Below, one piece after another: positions 7,917 to 15,991 of a stretch of 64,000 bases of DNA. The position numbers and the translations under genes were made by a program. Source of the DNA: Methylobacterium sp. CB376 (lineage in GTDB: Bacteria > Pseudomonadota > Alphaproteobacteria > Rhizobiales > Beijerinckiaceae); assembly GCF_029714205.1 (NCBI RefSeq), contig NZ_CP121648.1:5777001-5841000 (forward strand), written 5' to 3'. The number at the start of each line of letters is the position of its first letter. Within the stretch, counting starts at the first letter, position 1. The notes beneath the pieces were generated by a model, which was not told where the DNA came from, did no database searches, and saw only the letters and a list, made by a program, of their open reading frames with translations.

Positions 7917-8978
7917 TCACTCGATGATCCGGTCCGCGAGGGCCAGCATCGCGGTCGGGACGGTGAGGCCGAGCGCCTGGGCCGCCTTCAGGTTGATCAC
8001 GAGTTCGAACACGTCCGGGCGCTCGACCGGAAGGTCGCCGGGCCGCGCCCCCTTCAGGATCCGGGCGATGTAGCTCGCCAGACGCCGGTAGGAGGCGGCG
8101 ATGCGCGGCCCGTAGGTGCAGACCGCGCCGCTCTCGGCGAAGCTCGGCCAGCCGGAAATCACCGGGATGCGCAGGCCGGCGGCCGCCTCGATGATGCGCT
8201 GACGATTCTGCAGGGTGAAGCCGTCCGCGAAGACGGACAGCGCCTGCGGCGGCGCGGCGGCCAGGCGCGCCAGCGCCGCGGCGAGGTCTTCGGGCGTCCC
8301 GGTGGCGTGGTAGTCGATCCGCAGGCCGAGCCGGCTCCCGGCGTCGAGGGAGACCGCGCGCTCCAGCTGCTCGCCGGGATGCTCCGGGTTGCCGATGATC
8401 GCCACGTGGCGCAGGCCGGGGATCATCTCGCGCAGCAGGTCCAGGCGCTTGCGGTTGAACTCGGCCGCCATCAGGGTGACGCCGGTCATGCCGCCGCCCG
8501 GGCGCGCGTAGCTCTCCGCGAGGCCGGCCGCCACCGGATCGCCGCTGACGACGTAGACGAGCGGGACCGGCAGGCGCAGCGCGGCGGTGATCGGGGTGGC
8601 GGCGCCCTGGACCAGGAGCGCCGCCACCTTGGCGGCGGCCAGCTCCCCGGCGAGGGCGGGGACCCGGCCGAGATCGTCGTCTCCGTAGCGGAACGCGATG
8701 GCGAGGTTGCGCCCCTCCTCGAGCCCCTCCGCGGCCAACCCGTCGCGCAGGGCGGCGATGTAGGGCGTGAGGCTGGCGGCGCGCTGCGCGGTCAGCCAGC
8801 CGATGCGCACCGGCGCGCCGTCGCCTCGGGCGAGGCCGGCGCGGGAAAGGGCGGCCGCGAGGGCGGCCCCGAGCAGGTGCCGCCGCGCGACGCCTCCGGC
8901 GAGGGGCGGGGCGGGGTCTCGGGCGGGGTCCCGGGCATACGGCGCGGTCCGGTCCGGCATGGGCGTGTCCCCGATCAT
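7917..8978 (-). CDS. ABC transporter substrate-binding protein, PF04392 type
   Basis: 353-residue periplasmic binding protein of the ABC_sub_bind group, the rhizobial family whose ligands are mostly unknown. The N-terminus carries ARRHLLGAALAAALSRAGLA, an export signal with a basic pair resembling a Tat/Sec signal. Family landmarks are IGWLTAQ at the start of lobe 1, GDPVAAGLAESYARPGGGMT, and MTGVTLMAAEFNRKRLDLLRE. The near-C-terminal GDLPVERPDVFELVINLKAA is highly typical. ATG 8978 or ATG 8960 could be the start. A homologous gene lies 37 nt upstream on the same strand. No permease or ATPase is present in the window, so its transporter partner lies elsewhere or is absent. Confidence 0.88.
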   Translation of the reverse strand: MIGDTPMPDRTAPYARDPARDPAPPLAGGVARRHLLGAALAAALSRAGLARGDGAPVRIGWLTAQRAASLTPYIAALRDGLAAEGLEEGRNLAIAFRYGDDDLGRVPALAGELAAAKVAALLVQGAATPITAALRLPVPLVYVVSGDPVAAGLAESYARPGGGMTGVTLMAAEFNRKRLDLLREMIPGLRHVAIIGNPEHPGEQLERAVSLDAGSRLGLRIDYHATGTPEDLAAALARLAAAPPQALSVFADGFTLQNRQRIIEAAAGLRIPVISGWPSFAESGAVCTYGPRIAASYRRLASYIARILKGARPGDLPVERPDVFELVINLKAAQALGLTVPTAMLALADRIIE

Positions 8979-9015
8979 CGACGATGCGGATCCGTCGCCC
9001 GGGCGACGCCGCGCT

Positions 9016-9999
9016 TCATTCCAGGATCTCGTCCGCGCGGGCGAGGACCGGCAGCGGGATCTTGATGGCGAGGTGCTGGGCCGTCCTCAGGTTGAGCACG
9101 AGGTCGAGTTTCTTGATCTGCTGCACGGGCAGGTCGCCGGGCTGCTCGCCGCCGAGGATGCGGCCGACATAGGCGCCGACCCGGCGGGACGCCTCGGCGA
9201 CGCTGCCGCCGTAGCTCATGAGGCCGCCCGCGAGCGCGAATTCGCGGTAGGCGGAGATCGCCGCCACGGCGGCGTCGCGCGCCTGCGCGGCGATCAGGTC
9301 GTTGCGGCTGTTGAAGAACGTGTCCGCGCCGAGGATCAGCCCGCGCGCTCCGGCGCCGCTCAGCCGCGCGAAGGCCGCGGCGATGTCGGCGTCGCCGCTC
9401 GCCGTGACCACCAGCGGCTCGAAGCCGAGGGCGCGGGCAGCCTCGGGAACCTCCCTCGCCTGGCGGTCGGCCAGGATCGGGTTCGTCGGGTTGACGAGAA
9501 CCGCGACCACCACCCCGGGCGGGATGAGCTCCCGCAGGAGCTCGAGCTGCTTCGGCCCGATCTGGGCGCCGAGGGTGGTCCAGCCGGTCAGGTTGCCGCC
9601 GGGCCGGCTCGTGCTCTGGACGAGCCCGATGCTCGCAGGGTCGACCGCCATCCGCACGACGATCGGGATCCGCTCCGTCGCGCGCTTGGCGGCGAGCGCC
9701 GAGGTCGTGTTGCCGAGGACCACGATGACGGCGACGCCCTCGCGCACGAGATCCTCGGCCATCCCGTCGAGGCGGTCGTTCCGCCCCCGCGCCCAGCGGT
9801 AGCTGAACCGCACGTCGCGGCCCTCGACGTATCCGGCCTCCGCGAGCCCGGCCCGGAAGGCGTCGACGCGCGAGGTCCAAAGCTCCGGCGATTCGCTGCA
9901 CAGGAGGCCCAGGGCGGGGAGCGGGGCCGGCTGCGCCGCGGCCCCGCGCGGTCGCACCAGGGCGAGGCCGAGGCCGGACAGAAATCGACGCCGATCCAT
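9016..9999 (-). CDS. ABC transporter substrate-binding protein, PF04392 type (second copy)
   Basis: 327-residue homologue of the neighbouring binding protein. It begins MDRRRFLSGLGLALVRPRGA, a Tat-like twin-arginine leader. ATG 9999 has an excellent GGGAGAGGGGAC ribosome site; the open frame to 10161 is not needed. Conserved parts are GLVQSTSRPGGNLTGWTTLG, QLELLRELIPPGVVVAVLVN and the C-terminal GDLPVQQIKKLDLVLNLRTA. The two genes are clearly paralogous but diverged, and probably form one transcript. The ligand is unknown; the family is often found as orphan genes in rhizobia and methylobacteria. Confidence 0.9.
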   Translation of the reverse strand: MDRRRFLSGLGLALVRPRGAAAQPAPLPALGLLCSESPELWTSRVDAFRAGLAEAGYVEGRDVRFSYRWARGRNDRLDGMAEDLVREGVAVIVVLGNTTSALAAKRATERIPIVVRMAVDPASIGLVQSTSRPGGNLTGWTTLGAQIGPKQLELLRELIPPGVVVAVLVNPTNPILADRQAREVPEAARALGFEPLVVTASGDADIAAAFARLSGAGARGLILGADTFFNSRNDLIAAQARDAAVAAISAYREFALAGGLMSYGGSVAEASRRVGAYVGRILGGEQPGDLPVQQIKKLDLVLNLRTAQHLAIKIPLPVLARADEILE

Positions 10000-10244
10000 G
10001 TCCCCTCTCCCTTGCCGGCCCGATCCGACGAGACCAGTCGCGGTCCCGCAGAATTCTGTCGTGCCGAAGCTTTCACAAGATGTCCCGGCGCAGGGGCGGC
10101 CGCAACTCGGCGCGGCGTCGCGAGGGATGCTGCGCCGCGGCGCGCCCGAAGGGCGCGGCATCGTCCGCCGAGAGGGCCGCCGGGCGGGCGGCAGGAAGGA
10201 TGCGGGCGCAAGATCCGGAGCGGAACGGCGCCCGGCGAAGCCGC

Positions 10245-11510
10245 TCAGGCGCCGCCGAGGTCGATGCGGGTGCCGGTCTCGCCGTTGAGGAGGCGCCTGA
10301 GATGGAAGCTCGCGAGCCGGTCGTCGGGGCGCTGCCCGATCAGCGCCGCGAAGGCCTGCGTGGCGCAGGGATCCTGGGCGGCGAGCTTCGCGAAGGCCTG
10401 CGCGTAGCGGGCGGTGGCCGGATCGGCGTATGCGGCCTCGCTCAGCGGCTCGTAGGCCCGCAGCGGGGCCGACTTGCCGCGCAAGAGCAGGTCGCCGATC
10501 GGCCGCCCGCGAAACGCCTCCGCCCGCTCCGCTACGGCGGCGCTCACGCAGATCCGCGTGCCGAGCACCTTGTTGGCGGCCTCCAGCCGCGCCGCGATGT
10601 TGATCGTGTCGCCGTAGGCCGTGTAGTCGAAGAAGCGGTCGCCGCCGAAATTGCCGACGATCGCCGGCCCGGCATGGACGCCGATGCGCGTCGCGCCGAG
10701 GCTGACGCCCCGCTCCGCCCAGGCGGCGCGCAGGGCCTGGGCGGCCTCGTCGAGGGCGAGCGCGCAGGCCACCGCCCGGCTGGCATGGTCCGGCTGCTCG
10801 CCGGGGGCGCCGAACAGCACGTGGATCGCGTCGCCCACGATCTTGGCGACGGTGCCCTCGTACCGGAAGACGAGGCCGGTCATCGTGGCGAGGTAGCCGT
10901 TCAGCAGCTCGGCCATCAGCGCCGGGTCGAGGCTCTCCACCAGCGTGGTGAAGCCGGCGACGTCCGTGAACAGCGAGGCGACGTCGCGCCGGTGCCCTCC
11001 GGCCGCCAGGGAGGAGGCGTCGGCCGCCAAGCGCTCGGCGAGGTTGGGCGAGAAGTAGCGCGACAGCGTCGCGTGGGCGCGCTCCGCCTCGGCCTGGCGG
11101 CGGCGCGCCTCCCGCAGGGCCCTGACATGCAGCACCGTCCGGTCGACGGTGGTCTCGAAGTCGGCGAAGTCGATCGGCTTGGTCAGGAAGTCGAAGGCGC
11201 CGCGGTTCATCGCGACCCGGATGTTCGCCATGTCCCCGTAGGCCGAGACGATCACGGTCGAGAGCTTCTCGTCCGCCTCCTGCAGCTTGGCGAGGAGCGA
11301 GAGGCCGTCCATCCGCGGCATGTTGATGTCCGAGACGACGAGGTCGACGTCCCGGTGCTCGGTCAGGAGGTCGAGCGCCTCGACGCCGTCGCGGGCGAAC
11401 AGGAAGCGGACGGTGCCCTCCCGGATCCGGCGGCGGAAGGTCTGGAGGATCAGCGCCTCCAGGTCCGGCTCGTCGTCCACGACGAGGATCTTGGCGGGCG
11501 CGGCGCTCAT
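10245..11510 (-). CDS. Receiver domain fused to class III adenylate/guanylate cyclase
   Basis: 421 residues. Residues 1-125 form a two-component receiver: ILVVDDEPDLEALIL acidic pocket, VVSDINMPRMDGLSLL with the phosphoacceptor Asp, and FDFLTKPIDF with the conserved Lys. A short coiled linker leads to the LSRYFSPNLAERLA segment typical of receiver-cyclase proteins. A class III cyclase catalytic domain follows: SLFTDVAGFTTLVE and KIVGDAIHVLFG carry the two metal-binding Asp residues, and YGDTINIAARLE the transition-state Asn/Arg. The start ATG overlaps the upstream receiver gene's stop by 4 nt. Product is cAMP or cGMP; the sequence does not settle which. Output is probably controlled by phosphorylation from the kinase in the same operon. 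Confidence 0.95.
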   Translation of the reverse strand: MSAAPAKILVVDDEPDLEALILQTFRRRIREGTVRFLFARDGVEALDLLTEHRDVDLVVSDINMPRMDGLSLLAKLQEADEKLSTVIVSAYGDMANIRVAMNRGAFDFLTKPIDFADFETTVDRTVLHVRALREARRRQAEAERAHATLSRYFSPNLAERLAADASSLAAGGHRRDVASLFTDVAGFTTLVESLDPALMAELLNGYLATMTGLVFRYEGTVAKIVGDAIHVLFGAPGEQPDHASRAVACALALDEAAQALRAAWAERGVSLGATRIGVHAGPAIVGNFGGDRFFDYTAYGDTINIAARLEAANKVLGTRICVSAAVAERAEAFRGRPIGDLLLRGKSAPLRAYEPLSEAAYADPATARYAQAFAKLAAQDPCATQAFAALIGQRPDDRLASFHLRRLLNGETGTRIDLGGA

Positions 11511-11899
11511 GCGGCGGTACCGGCCAGGCGGCGGTCGATCTCCTGCCGCAGGGCCGCGAAGTCGATCGGCTTGACCAGCACGGTCTCGGCCCCGCGCTCC
11601 TGCGCGACCCGGCGGGTCTGGGCGTCGCCGTAGGCGGTGATCATGATCACCGGCACCGCGGGGCAGGCCTGCTTGACCAGCGGCAGGAGGTCGAGGCCGG
11701 TCGTGCCCGGCATGTTGATGTCCGAGAGCACCAGGATCAACGTGGCGTCGCCCGGCGCGGCGATGCGGGCCAGCGCCTCCTCGGCCGATTGCGCGAAGGC
11801 GAGGGTGAAGCGGCCCGCGCGCAAGTCGCGGCGGAACTGCTGCCGGAACAGCTCCGCCACGTCCGGCTCGTCGTCGACGACCAGGATCAGCACGCTCAT
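11507..11899 (-). CDS. Single-domain response regulator
   Basis: 130-residue stand-alone receiver: LILVVDDEPDVAELF, LVLSDINMPGTTGLDLLP with the phosphoacceptor Asp, MITAYGDAQTRR with the switch Thr, and AETVLVKPIDFAAL with the Lys. There is no output domain. It overlaps the kinase gene upstream and the receiver-cyclase gene downstream by 4 nt each, so the three are translationally coupled. It may compete for or relay phosphate between the kinase and the cyclase. Its sequence around DINMP and KPIDFA is close to the cyclase's receiver, suggesting duplication. Confidence 0.95.
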   Translation of the reverse strand: MSVLILVVDDEPDVAELFRQQFRRDLRAGRFTLAFAQSAEEALARIAAPGDATLILVLSDINMPGTTGLDLLPLVKQACPAVPVIMITAYGDAQTRRVAQERGAETVLVKPIDFAALRQEIDRRLAGTAA

Positions 11900-14517
11900 G
11901 GCCCCCTCCCCGATGGCTCCCTCCCCGGAGGCGCCGCGGCGCCGGCGCGCGGCAGCGTGATCGTGAACTCGGTGAAGGCGCCCGGCTCGGTCGCGACCTC
12001 GATCGTGCCGCCGTGCTGCTTCACCACGATGTCGTAGCTCAGCGACAGGCCGAGTCCCGTGCCCTCCCCGGCCGGCTTGGTCGTGAAGAAGGGGGTGAAC
12101 ATCTTCGCCCTGACGGTGTCCGGGATGCCCGTGCCGTTGTCGCGGATCCTGATCTCGACCTTATCCCCGAGGTCCCGGGTGGCGGCAACCAGGGTCGGGG
12201 CGAAGCCGGGGGTCTCGCTCCCGCGCTGGCGCAGGGCGTAGAAGCCGTTGGTGATCAGGTTCAGAAGGACGCGGGTCATCTCCTGGGGGTAGAGCAGGGC
12301 CGTCCCGGCGGCGGGGTCGAGGCGGCGCTCCAGGGTCACGTTGAAGCCGGGCTTCTCCGCCCTTGCGCCGTGATAGGCGAGGTTGAGGCTCTCCTCCACC
12401 AGGGCGTTGAGGTCGGCCTCGCGCCGCTCGCCCGTCCCCTCGCGCGAGTGCAGCAGCATGTTCTTGACGATCGAATCGGCGCGACGCCCGTGCTGCACGA
12501 CCTTGGCGAGGTTGCCCTTGAGGAGGCCGGCGAGTTCGTCGACCTCGCCCCGCACGGAATCGGCGAGGGGCGCGCCGGCCAGCGCCTGCCGCAGCTCGTC
12601 CACCAGCTCGGCCGACAGGGCCGCGAAATTGTTGACGAAGTTGAGCGGGTTCTTGATCTCGTGGGCGATGCCGGCGGTGAGCTGGCCCAGCGAGGCGAGC
12701 TTCTCCGACTGGATGAGGCGGTCCTGGGCCGCGCGCAGCTCCTCCAGGGAGCACGAGAGGTCCCGCGTCCGCTCCTGCAGGGCCGCGAACAGCCGCGCGT
12801 TCTCGATCGCGATCACCGCCTGATCCGCGAAGGTCTGCACCAGCTCGACCTGCCGGGGCGGAAAGGCGCCCGGCCCCTCCCGCGCCAGGACGAAGACGCC
12901 CTCGACGGGGCCGTCGCGCAGGAGCGGCACGCCGAGCCAGGCCCGGCCTCCCCCGTCCGGGCCGGCCGGCTCCTCGTCCTGCTCCACGCGGCCCGACCCC
13001 GCGACCCGGGCGACCGTCGCGGCGAGGGCCGTCCCGGCCGGGATCTCCCCGCAGAGGGCCCCCCTGCCGCACGGAATCCCGCCGCTCTCGGGGCAGTCGC
13101 ACCGCACCGGGCCGTCGGACGCGAGGCCCACGCCGGCCCTGATCCGGTAGGCGTCGCCCTCGCGCAGGACCACGAGTCCGCTGGGAACGCCGCACAATTC
13201 GGCGGCCGAGCGGGCCAGGGTGGCGAGCACGGCGTCGAGGTCGAAGGCCGAGCGGCTGATCACCTTCAACACCTCGGCGGTGGCGGTCTGCTGGCGCAGC
13301 GCCTCGTCGAGGGTGCGGGTGCGCTCCGCGACCTTGGCCTCCAGGGTCTCGTAGGAATCCTGGATGCGGACGGCCATCAGGTTGAAGCGGTCCGCCAGGG
13401 TCTCGATCTCGTCCCCGGTGCGGATGGCGATGCGCTCGGAGAGGTCCCCGCCCCCGAGGCGCTCCGCCCCCTCCTGCAGGCGGCGGATCGGCACCACCAT
13501 GCGGCGGGCGAGCAGCGTTCCGGCGATGCTGGCGAGCAGGAGGCCGAGGCCGAGGAGGCCGAGGGTCTGGTAGAGCGAGGTGAAGACCGGGGCCATGGCC
13601 TCGGCGAGGGGCGACTGGACGAACACGATCCAGCCGATGCGCCGGATCGGCGCGTGGGCGGTGAGCACCGAGCGCTCGCCGAGGTCGCGGGTGATCTCGG
13701 GGGCCGCCGCCGCGCCGTCGAGGGCCCGGCGCACCTGCGGCGTCTGCGACAGGTCGGTGTCGCGCAGCACGAGGGTGAGGTCGGGATGCGCGATCAGGCG
13801 GCCCTGCTGGGTCACCACGAAGGCGTGGCCCTTCTCGCCGACGTGGATGGCCGCGATGACGTCCCAGATCAGCTTGAGGTTCACCTCCGCGGCGGTGACT
13901 CCCGGATTCCTGCCCGCATGCGCGATGGCGATCGTCATGTAGGGCTCGGACCCCCGCCGGAAGGTGACCGGGCCGAGCCAGACCTTGTCGCCGATGGCGC
14001 GCAGGAAGCGCGCGTCCTGCGAGAGGTCGCGCCCGCTCCCGACCGCGTCGGGTTCGAGGCGGGAGACCTTGAGCTGCTCGCGCCCCGCCGCGTCGATGTA
14101 GGACACTTCGGTGATGGCGGGCGCCTGCCGCAGCAGGCGGATGAAGTCGTAGCGCTGCTGCTCGACCGGGATGCGGCGCCACTCCGCCCGGGTGGTCCAG
14201 CCGATCTGGTTCTCGATCTCGGCGATGAAGGCGTCGACCTGCGCGGCGGCGGCGTGGGCCTTCTCCTGCTGCACCCGGATCGCGGTCCGCTTCGCCTCGT
14301 CGTAGTTCAGCAGCAGGTTCACGGCGCCGTTGACGACGAGCACCACCGTCACGAGGCCGACCAGCGCCACGGCGAGCTTGGCCGAGAGCGGGATGCGCCG
14401 GCGACGCCCGGCGCGGGCGCCCGCCGGGAGGGGTCCGGCCTGCGCCTCGGGCGCGGCGGCCCTCACGGTCGTGGCCGGATTCCGGCCGGCGGGCGCCGCG
14501 GGCCCCAGATCATGCAT
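11896..14517 (-). CDS. Membrane sensor histidine kinase (periplasmic sensor, HAMP, GAF, HisKA, HATPase)
   Basis: 873 residues. Transmembrane helix 1 at about 48-70 and helix 2 at about 316-338 enclose a periplasmic sensor resembling double-CACHE (AAAQVDAFIAEIENQIGWTT, VTAAEVNLKLIWDVI, GHAFVVTQQGRLIAHPD). HAMP follows at about 340-392, a coiled coil, and a GAF domain near 415-575. The HisKA box GIAHEIKNPLNFVNN has His at about 619. The HATPase region has the N box, IRDNGTGIP and FFTTKPAGEGTGLGLSLSYD. The GAF carries four closely spaced cysteines (CDCPESGGIPCGRGALC), unusual and possibly a metal or redox site. It is the first gene of a kinase-receiver-cyclase operon. The ligand is unknown. Confidence 0.93.
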   Translation of the reverse strand: MHDLGPAAPAGRNPATTVRAAAPEAQAGPLPAGARAGRRRRIPLSAKLAVALVGLVTVVLVVNGAVNLLLNYDEAKRTAIRVQQEKAHAAAAQVDAFIAEIENQIGWTTRAEWRRIPVEQQRYDFIRLLRQAPAITEVSYIDAAGREQLKVSRLEPDAVGSGRDLSQDARFLRAIGDKVWLGPVTFRRGSEPYMTIAIAHAGRNPGVTAAEVNLKLIWDVIAAIHVGEKGHAFVVTQQGRLIAHPDLTLVLRDTDLSQTPQVRRALDGAAAAPEITRDLGERSVLTAHAPIRRIGWIVFVQSPLAEAMAPVFTSLYQTLGLLGLGLLLASIAGTLLARRMVVPIRRLQEGAERLGGGDLSERIAIRTGDEIETLADRFNLMAVRIQDSYETLEAKVAERTRTLDEALRQQTATAEVLKVISRSAFDLDAVLATLARSAAELCGVPSGLVVLREGDAYRIRAGVGLASDGPVRCDCPESGGIPCGRGALCGEIPAGTALAATVARVAGSGRVEQDEEPAGPDGGGRAWLGVPLLRDGPVEGVFVLAREGPGAFPPRQVELVQTFADQAVIAIENARLFAALQERTRDLSCSLEELRAAQDRLIQSEKLASLGQLTAGIAHEIKNPLNFVNNFAALSAELVDELRQALAGAPLADSVRGEVDELAGLLKGNLAKVVQHGRRADSIVKNMLLHSREGTGERREADLNALVEESLNLAYHGARAEKPGFNVTLERRLDPAAGTALLYPQEMTRVLLNLITNGFYALRQRGSETPGFAPTLVAATRDLGDKVEIRIRDNGTGIPDTVRAKMFTPFFTTKPAGEGTGLGLSLSYDIVVKQHGGTIEVATEPGAFTEFTITLPRAGAAAPPGREPSGRGP

Positions 14518-14730
14518 TCGCCTCGCTCAGGCTTCGGCCGAGGCCGGAACTATGCCATGGCGGGCGCGCGCCGTCAGCGGTGCGCCCGCGGGTCCGGAGG
14601 CGACCGCGCGGCCGGCGCGCCGGGCGCGTCCTCCCCCTCCTCGCTCGGATCACGGTCGACGCCCGCGGGGCCCATAACCGTGAGATCCGCCGGGGGAGGA
14701 ACCCGGCTGAATTGGCACAGGTTGTTCGGC

Positions 14731-15000
14731 ATGGATGCGCCTGCCGAACGAGACGCACGCATCGCCCGCGAGAAGGCGGGCCTCGTCAAGGCCGAGCAGG
14801 ACATCGTGGCGGGTGAGCGACGCGTCGCCGAACAAGATCTCAGGATCAGGCGGCTTCGGGCAGAGGGGCACGACACCGCCCAGGCAGAGCAGCTTTTGGA
14901 GATGCTGGGCGCCACGCTGGCCGAATGGCAGCACCATCGACGGGCAATCCTCGACGTGATCCATCGCCTGGAGGCCGAGGGCCGGGCATCGGAGCGATGA
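14731..15000 (+). CDS. Small coiled-coil hypothetical protein
   Basis: 89 residues from ATG 14731 (MDAPAERDARIAREKAGLVK). Nearly all helix-forming, charged and heptad-like (ERRVAEQDLRIRRLRAEG, then EQLLEMLGATLAEWQHHR), so a single long coiled coil or helical hairpin is likely. Small proteins of this type are common in rhizobia and methylobacteria, with no known function. A GGGGGAGGAA tract at about 14690-14699 is too far for this ATG but could serve an upstream CTG/TTG start in the same frame. It diverges from the sensor kinase gene. Confidence 0.6.
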   Translation: MDAPAERDARIAREKAGLVKAEQDIVAGERRVAEQDLRIRRLRAEGHDTAQAEQLLEMLGATLAEWQHHRRAILDVIHRLEAEGRASER

Positions 15001-15067
15001 GCGAGGCGGTCCGCGGGACCGCGCGCGGATGCATCGGCCGGATCGAGCGGGCCGCATCGCGCTGCCG

Positions 15068-15412
15068 CTAACGGCCCGCCGGCACGTCAGGCCGCGCGTC
15101 GGGCACGAAGCCGTCGCGGTTTGGGTTGGCCACGCGGGGCAGGCTCTGCGCGTCGAGGACCGCGTCCCCGGGCAGGATGCCGTTGCGGTGCAGGAGGCAG
15201 GCCGAGACGGCGTAGACCTCGGGGTCCGAGAGGGATTGCGGCGCGTCGAAGGGCATCGCCCGGCGCACGCAGTCGAACAGGGTCGTGGCGTAGGGCCAGA
15301 AGCTGCCGATGGTCCGCACCGGCTCGGCGCCCGCCAGCGTGCCCCGCCCGCCCACGAGCCGGTCCGCCGCCCCGCCTTCCCCCGCCGCGCCGTGGCAGCC
15401 GGCGCAGCGCAC
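15068..15412 (-). pseudogene. C-terminal part of a sulfite-dehydrogenase-type cytochrome c (5' end lost)
   Basis: The minus-strand frame starts at the haem-binding motif CAGCHG and keeps the rest of a mono-haem cytochrome c: LVGGRGTLAGAEPVRTIGSF, then WPYATTLFDCVRRAMPFDAP and LSDPEVYAVSACLLHRNGIL, ending in PNRDGFVPDARPDV. This matches the cytochrome subunit that accompanies sulfite dehydrogenases (SorB/SoxD-like). No signal peptide or N-terminal part exists: in-frame sequence upstream reads only about HRRRDVV before running into the opposite-strand MetQ remnant. The molybdopterin partner is not in the window. I judge it a truncated relic rather than a functional gene. Confidence 0.7.
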
Positions 15413-15427
15413 GACGTCGCGCCGGCG

Positions 15428-15652
15428 ATGGTCAACCTCACCTGCCCGCTCGCGGCGGGGGGCGACCCGAACACCGCCCTCCTCGTTGACCGGGCGGCGG
15501 ACGACCAGTTCGTGCTGCGCTTCGTCGCCCGCGAGGACCGCAAGGACGATCCCCGCCTGCGCCGCTTCGTCGAGACCTGCAAGGACCCGCAGGTGAAGGC
15601 CTTCATCAGGCGGACCCTCCCCGGCTTCGTGCCGGCTTGGCCGGGGGCGTGA
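15428..15652 (+). pseudogene. C-terminal remnant of a MetQ/NlpA-type methionine-binding lipoprotein
   Basis: The plus-strand frame reads NTALLVDRAADDQFVLRFVA, then EDRKDDPRLRRFVETCKDPQ and VKAFIRRTLPGFVPAW. This is the ending seen in substrate-binding lipoproteins of the methionine ABC importer (ALLVE..., D-P-x-L-x-x-L, x-S-P-E-V-K-x-F-I). Only about 74 residues remain of a protein normally near 270. The 5' two thirds are replaced by the opposite-strand cytochrome fragment, the join lying between about 15412 and 15430. ATG 15428 is an accidental start. No MetN or MetI genes are nearby. Decayed gene fragment. Confidence 0.7.
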
Positions 15653-15670
15653 GCCCTTCCGCGTCGAGCC

Positions 15671-15780
15671 TCACACCACATCCGCCAAAATGCCTTCGGG
15701 ATGGCGGATTCGGGCATCGCTCAGGCGCCGCGCGGGCGCGTGATCCGGGATCCGCTGCGATCGACCGGATCCCGGATCAG
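15671..15780. repeat. Dispersed repeat with perfect 14-bp hairpin
   Basis: Same element as at 24002: CTTCGGGATGGCGGATTC, CATCGCTCAGGCGCCGCGCG, then a hairpin whose arms TGATCCGGGATCCG (15741-15754) and CGGATCCCGGATCA (15766-15779) match perfectly across an 11-nt loop. It follows the MetQ remnant. The remaining bases up to the monooxygenase start at 15992 show no gene or clear promoter. Confidence 0.85.
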
Positions 15781-15991
15781 CCCTGCCCGACGCGGCACGG
15801 CTGGGCGGCCGCCCGCGCGATGCCGCCGAGCCACCCGGCGGCGCGGTCCCGGCGGGCGCCGGAGATCCGCCGTCTCGCCCAACCTCTTCCGACAGAAGAC
15901 CATCCCGGTTGACGCGGCGCTTGGCCCCGCCATGCTCCCGCCGATCCGCAGCCCGACGCCGGTGAGCCTCCCGGCGCGCCCGGAGACCGCC

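Noticed and set aside
12013..15000. A plus-strand open frame of 995 residues over the sensor kinase
   Set aside because: It is antisense to a kinase with all motifs, and its product is Arg/Glu/Ala/Gly-rich without motifs. Only the last 90 codons (from 14731) are protein-like.
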